Below are positions 44,820 to 53,072 of a stretch of DNA of 64,000 bases, in pieces (position 1 is the first letter of the stretch; each line of letters starts with the position of its first letter). Both the position numbers and the translations under genes were made by a program. The stretch spans positions 1,881,001-1,945,000 of the forward strand of contig JADJLT010000001.1 of NCBI GenBank assembly GCA_016709965.1, written 5' to 3'. This DNA comes from Betaproteobacteria bacterium. GTDB taxonomy: Bacteria; Pseudomonadota; Gammaproteobacteria; Burkholderiales; Rhodocyclaceae. The notes under the pieces were generated by a model. It worked only from the letters and a program-made list of their open reading frames with translations. It searched no databases and was not told where the DNA came from.

Positions 44820-45458
44820 TTATTTGGCCTTGTAGGTCATATTGCCTACCGTTTCAGAATGACCGTCAATCTTGCTAACCGTACCGCCCTTGGTCCAATA
44901 AACGTAATAAGGGCCGAAACTGGACCACCAGAAACGCCAGTATGGGCCATCCAGGTGGGGATTTTCGTTGGTCTGGGGATGGCCGACCGCCATGATGACC
45001 TGTTCCTTGGTCATCCCTTTCATCAACTGACCCTTGACGATGGCGGCACGGGTGACTGGCGAATATTTGGCCATCTTTAACTTCGGGTCTTCGAGCAGAA
45101 CCAGCTTGTTAACCCACTGCTCCATCGTCTCTTCATCCCGGCCATAGTCGTGGCCCAAGCGCATCGGCTTGCCATTAATCTCGACGTAAGCACGGTTGCC
45201 ATCGATTTTTTTGACGCCAATTGGTGTGCCGACAGCAATGAACGGCAATTCAGCCAGATTGGAATCACTGATCCAGTCCCCTGAATAATGCAGGTTACAG
45301 CAGGCATAGCCATGACGGACAACGGCTGTTTTTGCTTCTGCACCGCTGCTTGCGCCTTCCGGACGGGTTTCATTGGTGTTGCAGGCTCCGAGCGCGGCGA
45401 TGAAACAGACCACTGCGGTCAACCGGAAAAAACGCACAAAAACGAAATTTTCATTCAT
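44820..45458 (-). CDS. Lipoprotein of the aryl-polyene region, unknown
   Basis: 212 residues from ATG 45458 (site GGAAAGGAAAC upstream). The signal peptide ends in the lipobox LGACN (Cys near residue 26). Almost all of the n- and h-region (NFVFVRFFRLTAV) is encoded by a dispersed element. The mature part has HGYACCNLHYSGDW and KGMTKEQVIMAVGHPQT, the latter like SmpA/BamE-type beta hairpins. It starts 40 bases downstream of the radical SAM gene, in the same operon. Confidence 0.75.
   Translation of the reverse strand: MNENFVFVRFFRLTAVVCFIAALGACNTNETRPEGASSGAEAKTAVVRHGYACCNLHYSGDWISDSNLAELPFIAVGTPIGVKKIDGNRAYVEINGKPMRLGHDYGRDEETMEQWVNKLVLLEDPKLKMAKYSPVTRAAIVKGQLMKGMTKEQVIMAVGHPQTNENPHLDGPYWRFWWSSFGPYYVYWTKGGTVSKIDGHSETVGNMTYKAK
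45414..45453 (+). repeat. Dispersed element, copy 10 (in the signal-peptide code of the lipoprotein)
   Basis: TGCGGTCAACCGGAAAAAAC then GCACAAAAACGAAATTTTCA. Full-length copy, antisense to the lipoprotein gene and in frame with it. Confidence 0.85.
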
Positions 45459-45497
45459 GCCCGTTTCCTTTCCAATGCCCACGACCAAAACGAGGGA

Positions 45498-47147
45498 TTA
45501 TACCGCCGCCTGCAAGGCTGACGGCGTACAGCAGCCCGTACCTTCCTCAACCAAGGGAATAATTGCCTTCATCGCTTCACGCCGAGACATTTTGATTGGC
45601 GACATGGCCACGATGTGATCAACCTGTAAATCCGGGCTCAGGAATGGTTTCAAACCAACCGGCTGACGCGGATGCAGCTTGAATTCGCGCTTGGCTTTTT
45701 CCAGTTGCTCCTTGTTTGAATTGAAATACCGCGCAGCAGCGATCGTTTCAGGCAGATGATTGATCACATGCCACAAGCTCCAGCGATGGGCCCACAGTCG
45801 CTTGGCGAAGCGGCGACGATACCCTTTGCTGTCGTAGAAGCGTTTGACGTGCCAGTTATACAGCGCGTCCATCTCCTCTCGCGATTGGAAGCCGTGCGGC
45901 AAAAAGACAAAGTTCAGACAATTCATCAATCGCCAGTCTTCAATCATCTCCCCTGAAACATTGCTGTTGGCACACTCGTCCCAGATCGGCGCGCCATGCA
46001 GCGGGCTGAACTTGGTCATGTTCATTTCATCCAGTTCCAGCGACAGGATGAAATCACTGGTGACCTTGACTGTTTCAGGCGTCTCGCCTGGCATGCCAAA
46101 GATGAACAAACCCTTGGCCCGCATGCCTGCCGCGTGAATCTGGCGAACTGTGTCGCGTACTGCTTCAAGCGTTACGCCGGCTTTGTGGCGTTCCATCATC
46201 ACCGGATCGGCCGATTCAATACCCATCGACACCATGAGAACGCCTGCCTGCTTGAGTTTGGCCAGCATTTCATCGGAGGTATGTCCGGTACGAATGGCGC
46301 AGTTCCACTGAATACCCAGTGGTTTTTTGATCAACAACTCACAGAGGTCAAAAACCCGTTGCTTCTTGGCTGTGAACAAGTCGTCATACATGTTGATGTG
46401 ATGGACGCCGAACTTGTCGCGCAGGTATTTCATGTGATCGTAGGTGTATTGCGCCGAATTGGTTTTGTACAGTCGCTCAAATACCGTCCGATCACAAAAC
46501 GAGCAGGTATAGGGACAACCGCGGGACGTAATCATCGTTGCCCCATGACGCTTTTCGTAGGCAAACAGTGGCAGGTGATAAGCGTGGGGAAAACCAGCCA
46601 ATTTTTCGTAGGCAGGGAAGGGGAGTTCGTCGAGATCAATAATCCGGTCACGACGTGGATTGATACGGATCCTGCCCGTTTCATCCCGGTAAATCAGGTT
46701 GCCAATGTCCTTGAGTGGCTTACCGTCGGCCAGATCGAGGAACGAACCCTCACCTTCGCCAACAACCAGATAGTCAATTTCCGGAAAATGTTCGAGGATC
46801 GGAGCACCCAGCGACGAGACATGAACATTGCCAAAAACAATCCTTATTTCCGGTCGTTTGGCCCGTATATAAGCTGCAATTTCGAAAGCATCCATGAAAC
46901 CGGATGTCGTTGCTGAAAACCCCACCATCTCCGGATCAGTCGCCAGCACCATCTCGGCATTTTCAACAATGGTTGGCGGTGCATATGGGCCGAGACAATC
47001 ATGCAGTTGCACACTATGGCCAAACTTTTCCAGCCAACTGGCCAGTTGCATGATCCCGATGGGTGCCATTCGATTGGCCAGCACCGAAAAATCCGGTTGA
47101 CCGGGTACAAAGTTGAAACCGGCGGGATGGACAAGCGTGATTCGCAT
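45498..47147 (-). CDS. B12-binding-domain radical SAM protein of the aryl-polyene region
   Basis: 549 residues. The cobalamin-binding domain is about residues 1-150 (HPAGFNFVPGQPDFSVLANR, VGFSATTSGFMDAFEIAAYI). The radical SAM core has CxxxCxxC in SRGCPYTCSFC near residue 215-225. A C-terminal extension ends in GTGCCTPSAL with paired cysteines. B12-type radical SAM enzymes often methylate or rearrange unactivated carbon; the substrate is unknown. It is the first gene of the block C operon (radical SAM, lipoprotein, halogenase-like, chorismatase, MipA, PlsC, GT2). Confidence 0.85.
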   Translation of the reverse strand: MRITLVHPAGFNFVPGQPDFSVLANRMAPIGIMQLASWLEKFGHSVQLHDCLGPYAPPTIVENAEMVLATDPEMVGFSATTSGFMDAFEIAAYIRAKRPEIRIVFGNVHVSSLGAPILEHFPEIDYLVVGEGEGSFLDLADGKPLKDIGNLIYRDETGRIRINPRRDRIIDLDELPFPAYEKLAGFPHAYHLPLFAYEKRHGATMITSRGCPYTCSFCDRTVFERLYKTNSAQYTYDHMKYLRDKFGVHHINMYDDLFTAKKQRVFDLCELLIKKPLGIQWNCAIRTGHTSDEMLAKLKQAGVLMVSMGIESADPVMMERHKAGVTLEAVRDTVRQIHAAGMRAKGLFIFGMPGETPETVKVTSDFILSLELDEMNMTKFSPLHGAPIWDECANSNVSGEMIEDWRLMNCLNFVFLPHGFQSREEMDALYNWHVKRFYDSKGYRRRFAKRLWAHRWSLWHVINHLPETIAAARYFNSNKEQLEKAKREFKLHPRQPVGLKPFLSPDLQVDHIVAMSPIKMSRREAMKAIIPLVEEGTGCCTPSALQAAV

Positions 47148-47482
47148 GATCGCTTCCTCGAACGAAGTAACTGAATTTTATTAGAAAAAAACTAAATACT
47201 TCAGTTTTAGCGTCAGGGTGATCAAGTGCCCGTAACGTTTCATGGTGTTGCCTTTTGCTTTTAATAATAACTATAAGTAAACCTACTATTGAGAATAACT
47301 AAGCAACACTTCTGTGGATAACTAAAATAATCGTATCATTTTCAATGATTTGAATTCAAATAAGAGGGGTTGGTAACCCACTGGCTTGCCTGTGGATGAA
47401 TTCCGGATAGTTTTTGGGTTTAAAAAAATAGCTGATTTACCAACAATTGCTGGACAGCTTGTGCACAGACTTACTGACAGGC
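47148..47482. other. 335-base A/T-rich gap with DnaA-box-like sites
   Basis: Much more A/T-rich than its surroundings. A perfect DnaA box TGTGGATAA lies at 47313-47321, a one-mismatch box TGTGGATGA at 47391-47399 and TGTGCACAG at 47454-47462. It also holds the promoter region of the radical SAM operon and the end of mnmE. It could be part of the origin or a promoter region under DnaA control. Confidence 0.5.
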
Positions 47483-48829
47483 TTATTTTCCGATGCAAAA
47501 GCGGCTGAAAATGACGCCAAGAAGGTCGTCTGCGGTGAATTCGCCAGTAATTTGGCCAAGTGATTGCTGAGCCAGGCGAAGTTCTTCGGCAAACAATTCA
47601 AGTGCCGGAAATACACCTTCAACCACGTTTCTGGCAGCAGCGACATGTTCCTGAGCATCAGACAAGGCTCGCAAATGGCGTTCGCGAGCAATGAATACAT
47701 CTTCGGCCTGATGCCAGCCAGCAATTCTCAACAATTCCTGGCGTAACAGGCCTATACCCTCACCAGAGCGTGCAGAAAGGGATATGGCGGTGCTGTCCGG
47801 CTCATCATGTCGCTCCGGCTGGTTGCCTGAGAGATCAATCTTGTTGTAGATGGTGATACGTTGCAGACGTTCCGGCAGACGGTCGAGAATTTCGTGGTCA
47901 GCTTCGGTGACACCGGTCCGGGCATCGACCAGTAAAAGAACCGCATCGGAACGTTCAATTTCCTTCCAGCTACGTTCAATACCAATTTTTTCGACTTCAT
48001 CATCTGTCTCGCGCAGGCCGGCAGTATCGATGATGTGCAGCGGAATGCCTTCGATCTGAATGGTTGATCGCAGGGCATCGCGTGTGGTGCCGGCGATCGG
48101 CGTGACGATGGCCAGATCGTCGCCAGCGAGGCGATTGAGGAGTGAGGACTTGCCAACATTGGGCTGCCCAGCCAGAACGACGTGTAGCCCTGATTGCAGC
48201 AGTTTTCCCTGGCCAGCGCGGTCGAATATCTCGGCTAGCTTCAGTTGCAGGCGTTCCAGTCGACCAAAGGCATTGGCTGCCTTCAGGAAATCAATATCTT
48301 CTTCAGGAAAATCCAGCGTGGCTTCAACCAGCATTCGCAGGTTGATCAATTCTTCGTTAAGTTCACCGATGGCACGCGAGAATTCGCCTTGTAATGAACG
48401 AACCGCAGAACGTGCTGCGCTGGTAGTTGCGGCATCAATCAGATCGGCAACGGCTTCAGCCTGTGCCAGGTCCATTTTTCCGTTCAGGAAGGCCCGTCGG
48501 CTGAATTCACCAGGTTCGGCCAAACGAGCACCGAGATCAAGGCAGCGGGCGAGGAGCATCTGCATGACAACTGGGCCACCATGGCCTTGCAGCTCAAGGA
48601 CGTCTTCGCCGGTAAATGAATTTGGATTGTTGAAAAACAGCAAAATTCCGCTGTCGACCGTGGCACCGTCGGCTGATTTAAAATCAGCCAGAGTTGCATA
48701 ACGGGGTTTGGGCGTCTTTCCGGTCAGTTCAAATGCAAAGGGCAGCAAATTGCTGCCCGATACACGAATGACGCCAACACCACCACGGCCGGGGGCCGTG
48801 GCGATGGCAGCAATGGTGTCTGACTTCAC
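47483..48829 (-). CDS. mnmE: tRNA modification GTPase MnmE (TrmE)
   Basis: 448 residues, usual length. N-terminal tetrahydrofolate-binding domain (TIAAIATAPGRGGVGVIRVSG), G domain with GQPNVGKSSL near residue 221 and DTAGLRETDDEVEKIG, and the C-terminal CIGK motif. With MnmG it makes the cmnm5 group on wobble U34 of tRNA. It is the last gene of the rpmH-rnpA-yidD-yidC-mnmE group. Confidence 0.97.
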   Translation of the reverse strand: MKSDTIAAIATAPGRGGVGVIRVSGSNLLPFAFELTGKTPKPRYATLADFKSADGATVDSGILLFFNNPNSFTGEDVLELQGHGGPVVMQMLLARCLDLGARLAEPGEFSRRAFLNGKMDLAQAEAVADLIDAATTSAARSAVRSLQGEFSRAIGELNEELINLRMLVEATLDFPEEDIDFLKAANAFGRLERLQLKLAEIFDRAGQGKLLQSGLHVVLAGQPNVGKSSLLNRLAGDDLAIVTPIAGTTRDALRSTIQIEGIPLHIIDTAGLRETDDEVEKIGIERSWKEIERSDAVLLLVDARTGVTEADHEILDRLPERLQRITIYNKIDLSGNQPERHDEPDSTAISLSARSGEGIGLLRQELLRIAGWHQAEDVFIARERHLRALSDAQEHVAAARNVVEGVFPALELFAEELRLAQQSLGQITGEFTADDLLGVIFSRFCIGK

Positions 48830-48832
48830 ACC

Positions 48833-50479
48833 TTATGCTTTTGCGTCGTTGGCAGCCTTGCCGCCAGCTTCGATGAGGCGCGTGATCTGCCACTGCTGGG
48901 CGATGGAAAGCACGTTGTTAACCACCCAGTACAGAACCAGACCGGCCGGGAACCAGAAGAACATGAAGCCGAAGATCAGCGGCATGGCCATCATGACCTT
49001 GGCCTGGATAGGATCCGGTGGTGTCGGATTCAGTTTGGTCTGAACAAACATCGAGACCATCATGATCACAGGCAGAATGTAATAGGGGTCAGCAGACGCC
49101 AGATCCTTGATCCACAGTATCCATGGCGCATCGCGCATTTCTACGGCACCGAGCAACACCCAGTAGAGCGAAATGAAGACTGGAATCTGAATCAGGATAG
49201 GCAGGCAGCCGCCGAGAGGATTGACCTTCTCGGTCTGATACATTTTCATCATTTCCTGGTTCAGACGCTGTTTGTCGTCACCATAGCGTTCCTTCAGGTG
49301 CGTCAGACGAGGCGTCAGCTTTTTCATCTTGGCCATCGACTTGTACGAAGCGGCTGATAGCGGGAAGAAAATTGCCTTGAGAATGACAGTCAGAACCACA
49401 ATTGCCCAGCCCCAATTGCCGACGATCTTGTGAATCGCTTCCAGTGCCCAGAATATTGGTGCAGCAACAACGGTCAACCAACCATAGTCGACAACCAGAT
49501 CAAGTCCGGTAGCAACTTGCTTGAGCGCCGACTGTTCCTGTGGTCCCGCGAAAAGGGTAACGGTGATGTCGCTCTTGGAACCACGTGTAATTTCGGCGAT
49601 TGGGACGATGACACCGGCCTGAAATACATTGGTCCCGTCGACCTTGCGCATGTAAAACTCGCGCGGCGTCTTGTCTTTGGGTACCCAGGCTGACACAAAG
49701 TAATGCTGAACCATGGCCAGCCAGCCATCGTCGGCGTTCTTGGCAAATTTGGCCTTGTTTTCAGCGATATGGGCAAAATCAACCTTCTGGTATTTTTCTG
49801 CATCGGTATAAACCGCAACACCGGTAAACGTTGACACCATCTTCGTCTCGCCTTCCGGCTTGACGTCATCACGCTGCAATTGGAAATAAGCGTTAGGTGT
49901 CAGTGGTTTATCGGTGGTGTTGTTGATTTCCCAAGTGACATCGATGTCATAGGAACCACGCTTGAAAGTCAGTATCTTGGCAATCTTTGCGCCATTGGCA
50001 GCGGTTGCTTCAAGTCGGACTTTCAACTCGTTAACCCCATCTGCCAAACTTGTCGGACCATCGACACGCTTGAATAATGTGCGGTGATTTGGCATCCCTT
50101 CGCCAATCAGGCCACTTTGCGCTGCATATTGGTGCTTGGCATCAAACAAGAAGAAATTTTTCGACTTGTCCTCATGGGCCTTGTACTTGAGAAGTTCAAG
50201 TTCGACCAAATCGCCGCCTTGTTCGGAAATGCTGGCCTTGATCAGGTCGGTAGCAACCGTAAATGTTGCTGCAGTCGATGCCGGCACAGCTGACTGAACT
50301 TCGCCGGGAGCTGCCTTTGCCTGCAGAGCAGCGGAAGGTATTGGCGCTGCACCAGCAATAGCGGCAGAGTTAGCCGCTTCGGCCAAGGGTTTGGGCTGGT
50401 TGTATTTCTGCCAGTTTTCCCACAGCATGAAGCTGGAAAACGTGAAGATCAAAACCAGTATCAGGCGTCGAGTATCCAT
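48833..50479 (-). CDS. yidC: Membrane protein insertase YidC
   Basis: 548 residues from ATG 50479; an in-frame extension to 50548 overlaps the yidD region and lacks homology. N-terminal membrane anchor (RRLILVLIFTFSSFML), a large periplasmic domain (about 50-340) and five C-terminal helices with NWGWAIVVLTVILKAIFFPL and GGCLPILIQIPVFISLYW. It inserts proteins into the inner membrane alone or with Sec. Confidence 0.97.
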   Translation of the reverse strand: MDTRRLILVLIFTFSSFMLWENWQKYNQPKPLAEAANSAAIAGAAPIPSAALQAKAAPGEVQSAVPASTAATFTVATDLIKASISEQGGDLVELELLKYKAHEDKSKNFFLFDAKHQYAAQSGLIGEGMPNHRTLFKRVDGPTSLADGVNELKVRLEATAANGAKIAKILTFKRGSYDIDVTWEINNTTDKPLTPNAYFQLQRDDVKPEGETKMVSTFTGVAVYTDAEKYQKVDFAHIAENKAKFAKNADDGWLAMVQHYFVSAWVPKDKTPREFYMRKVDGTNVFQAGVIVPIAEITRGSKSDITVTLFAGPQEQSALKQVATGLDLVVDYGWLTVVAAPIFWALEAIHKIVGNWGWAIVVLTVILKAIFFPLSAASYKSMAKMKKLTPRLTHLKERYGDDKQRLNQEMMKMYQTEKVNPLGGCLPILIQIPVFISLYWVLLGAVEMRDAPWILWIKDLASADPYYILPVIMMVSMFVQTKLNPTPPDPIQAKVMMAMPLIFGFMFFWFPAGLVLYWVVNNVLSIAQQWQITRLIEAGGKAANDAKA

Positions 50480-50505
50480 GAACAGCCTACAAAAGAATTC
50501 TTGAT

Positions 50506-50718
50506 TCAGGGTACAGGATCGTACCCACCAGGATGCCACGGGTGGCAACGGCAGACTCGTTTAAAGCCCAACCAGCCACCCCGGAAGGCGCCATATTTCT
50601 GTACTGCTTCTGCCGCATATGTCGAACAACTGGGAACATACCGGCAGCTTCGCCCGAGAAAAGGGCTGATTGCATATTGATAGATGCGAATCAGACCAAT
50701 CAACAGGTACTTCATCAT
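50506..50718 (-). CDS. yidD: Membrane protein insertion efficiency factor YidD
   Basis: 70 residues. Signature RSCRYVPSCSTYAAEAV and RCHPWHPGGYDPVP. It is encoded between rnpA and yidC as in most proteobacteria, and its start overlaps the rnpA stop. Confidence 0.95.
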   Translation of the reverse strand: MMKYLLIGLIRIYQYAISPFLGRSCRYVPSCSTYAAEAVQKYGAFRGGWLGFKRVCRCHPWHPGGYDPVP

Positions 50719-51083
50719 GCTTCCCGCTTCGGCTTGGACCGTTGCAACTTATCCAGCAAGGCAAGGAAATCGGCAGCCAGTTGAGCTCCATCGAGCGGTG
50801 CCGGCTTTGCAGCCAACCTGACTACCAGATCAACCCCAGGCAAGGCGGCCCGGTGTAGCCGAAATTGCTCGCGAACGACACGTTTGACCCGGTTACGGTC
50901 GACGGCGCGTTTGAGCAGCTTTTTGGCAACTACCACACCAAGTCTTGCCTCGGTATTACCCTCGGGACGAGGCTGATAGTGCAACATCAGCAACTTGCCA
51001 CGAATTGCCCTCCTGAAACCAAAAACGGATGAGAACTCATCCGTTTTTGTCAGGCGATAGCGTCGGGCGAAGGTTTGTTCCAC
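50715..51083 (-). CDS. rnpA: Ribonuclease P protein component
   Basis: 122 residues from GTG 51083; the longer frame to 51188 runs through rpmH and is not used. Basic protein with RYRLTKTDEFSSVF at the start and the family motif KRAVDRNRVKRVVREQFR near residues 60-77. It binds the RNase P RNA in tRNA 5'-end maturation. The gene starts 16 bases after the rpmH stop. Confidence 0.95.
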   Translation of the reverse strand: MEQTFARRYRLTKTDEFSSVFGFRRAIRGKLLMLHYQPRPEGNTEARLGVVVAKKLLKRAVDRNRVKRVVREQFRLHRAALPGVDLVVRLAAKPAPLDGAQLAADFLALLDKLQRSKPKREA

Positions 51084-51099
51084 CTCGCCAAACGTCCGA

Positions 51100-51234
51100 T
51101 TAAACGGCCAGACGAGTACGACCCTTGGCGCGGCGAGCAGCAATAACTGCACGGCCACCCTTGGTGCGCATACGGACCAGGAAGCCATGGGTGCGCTTGC
51201 GGCGCACGACCGACGGTTGATACGTGCGTTTCAT
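51100..51234 (-). CDS. rpmH: Ribosomal protein bL34
   Basis: 44 residues, translated from the minus strand: starts KRTYQPSVVRRKRTHGFLVR and ends in ARRAKGRTRLAV, the almost invariant bL34 sequence. ATG at 51234, stop at 51100-51102. It is a large-subunit ribosomal protein and the first gene of the minus-strand group facing dnaA. Confidence 0.97.
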   Translation of the reverse strand: MKRTYQPSVVRRKRTHGFLVRMRTKGGRAVIAARRAKGRTRLAV

Positions 51235-51468
51235 GTTGTAATCCCTTGATGTGCTTAGAAAAACGCGTGATTACACCTTGTTTGATGGTGTTCTGTCAAG
51301 TTGATTTAATTTCAAAAGCTGTGGATAACTTCCTCGATGAGAGGTAAAATCCTTCATTCGCTGGCTGTTTGTCCGCCACCGTAATTTTCAAAAAATATCA
51401 TTAAATCAAATATCTAATAACCGCCATCAAAATCTATTTTGAATGCGCGGGGAGGAGCTTTTCCGTCC
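51235..51468. promoter_or_regulatory. rpmH-dnaA intergenic region with one DnaA box
   Basis: 234 bases with divergent promoters for rpmH and dnaA. A perfect DnaA box TGTGGATAA lies at 51320-51328. The A/T-rich half near dnaA (51380-51420) contains AAAAAATATCATTAAATC. The single box could serve dnaA autoregulation; together with the dnaA-dnaN gap it may form the origin. Confidence 0.6.
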
Positions 51469-52863
51469 ATGGCCGGTTTTTGGGAATCCTGTTTGCAACG
51501 CTTCGAGCAGGAATTGCCCGCACAGCAATTCAACACCTGGATCAGGCCATTGCGGCTCGAAGGCGAAGATACAGCCCTGGACGATGGCCTGCGCCTGATT
51601 GCTCCGAATACCTTCATATTGAAATGGGTGCGCGATCGTTACCTCGCACGCATTGAAGATTACAGCCGTAATTTTTTCCCAGGCCCGGTCACGATTGCGT
51701 TGGTCATCGGCAGTGGAAAAGCTGCCGCCAGCCGAATTGAGACCAACAGTGATCCGGAAGAAAATATAGCCGCCAAGTCAGTTGCCCCCACTGAAAAGAA
51801 AATGCCGGCGCCGGAAAAATCCCGAGGCAGAGGGGGTAATTATGAAAAGTCCCGGCTCTTCCCATCATTTACTTTCGATAATCTGGTTGTGGGTAAGGCG
51901 AATGATCTGGCTCGCGCAGCTGCGGTACAAGTTGCGAATAATCCCGGTGGTGCATACAACCCGCTGTTTATCTATGGCGGTGCCGGCCTCGGCAAGACCC
52001 ACCTGATTCACGCCATTGGTAACGCCATCGTTGTGGAAAATCCTGAAAAGATTGTTCGCTACGTTCATGCCGAAGACTATTACTCGGATGTGGTGCGCGC
52101 TTATCAACAAAAGTCCTTTGACACGTTCAAGCGTACCTATCGGTCGCTCGATGTGCTTCTTCTCGACGACGTTCAATTTTTCAATGGAAAAAACCGTTCT
52201 CAGGAAGAGTTCTTCTTCCTGTTCAACGCGCTGATTGAAGCACGCAAGCAAATCATCATTACCTGCGATACGTATCCGAAAGATATCAATGGTCTTGATG
52301 ATCGCCTGGTGACTCGTTTCGACTGGGGCCTGACTGTCCAGATCGAGCCACCGGAACTCGAAATGCGTGTCGCAATCCTGAAAAAGAAGGCTGAGGCCGA
52401 AGGCATTCAGCTGGATGATGAAGTACCGTTTTTTATTGCCAAGCACTTGCGTTCCAACGTTCGTGAGCTGGAAGGTGCCTTGAAAAAGGTCTTGGCGTAC
52501 TCTTCATTCCATGGACGTGCCATTGCGCTGGACCTGACCAAGGAAGCGCTGAAGGATGTCATTGGTTCGGCCCGCAATGTGGGTATTGATAATATCCAGA
52601 AGACGGTGGCCGACTACTACAAGATGAAGGTTGCCGAACTTTTCTCCAAAAAGCGTACCCGTGCCATTGCCCGACCCCGTCAGGTCGCCATGTGGCTTTG
52701 TCGGGAAGTGACTTCGCACAGCTTTCCTGAAATTGGTGATGCATTCGGCGGTCGCGATCACACCACGGTCATTCATGCGGTCAAGACTATCGATGCCTTG
52801 CGCCTCAAGGAAAACGAACTAAACCATGACTTGCATGTATTGCTGCAGGTATTAAAAGGATGA
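51469..52863 (+). CDS. dnaA: Chromosomal replication initiator DnaA
   Basis: 464 residues from ATG 51469, preceded by GGGGAGGAG; a TTG at 51439 would add ten residues without similarity. Domain I (1-85, FWESCLQRFEQELPAQQFNT), a linker, the AAA+ domain with GGAGLGKTH near residues 170-178 and LDDVQFF, then the DNA-binding domain IV with GGRDHTTVIHA near 425-435. It opens the origin by binding DnaA boxes. Confidence 0.98.
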   Translation: MAGFWESCLQRFEQELPAQQFNTWIRPLRLEGEDTALDDGLRLIAPNTFILKWVRDRYLARIEDYSRNFFPGPVTIALVIGSGKAAASRIETNSDPEENIAAKSVAPTEKKMPAPEKSRGRGGNYEKSRLFPSFTFDNLVVGKANDLARAAAVQVANNPGGAYNPLFIYGGAGLGKTHLIHAIGNAIVVENPEKIVRYVHAEDYYSDVVRAYQQKSFDTFKRTYRSLDVLLLDDVQFFNGKNRSQEEFFFLFNALIEARKQIIITCDTYPKDINGLDDRLVTRFDWGLTVQIEPPELEMRVAILKKKAEAEGIQLDDEVPFFIAKHLRSNVRELEGALKKVLAYSSFHGRAIALDLTKEALKDVIGSARNVGIDNIQKTVADYYKMKVAELFSKKRTRAIARPRQVAMWLCREVTSHSFPEIGDAFGGRDHTTVIHAVKTIDALRLKENELNHDLHVLLQVLKG

Positions 52864-53072
52864 AGCTGTCGATAACCCTGTGCAAAAGCTGTGAATCAAT
52901 TGTGAGTTATATGGGAATTCCTACTTTGTGGGAAAATTGTCCGGATTTCACCCACAAGCAATCAAGCCACTTTCGCAGATCGTATAATCTGATTCAATCA
53001 TCTGAAATTAAAGATAATTTTTCAGTTATCCACAGAATTGTTCCCGATATAGTCTACTTAGGAATTTAATTT
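52864..53072. promoter_or_regulatory. dnaA-dnaN gap, candidate oriC core
   Basis: 209 A/T-rich bases. One perfect DnaA box TTATCCACA at 53026-53034. Box-like sequences in the other orientation: TGTCGATAA 52867-52875 (one mismatch), and weaker TGTGCAAAA 52879-52887, TGTGAATCA 52890-52898, TGTGAGTTA 52901-52909 and TGTGGGAAA 52927-52935. An A/T-rich stretch (about 52985-53025) lies next to the perfect box and could be the unwinding element. Confidence 0.55.
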
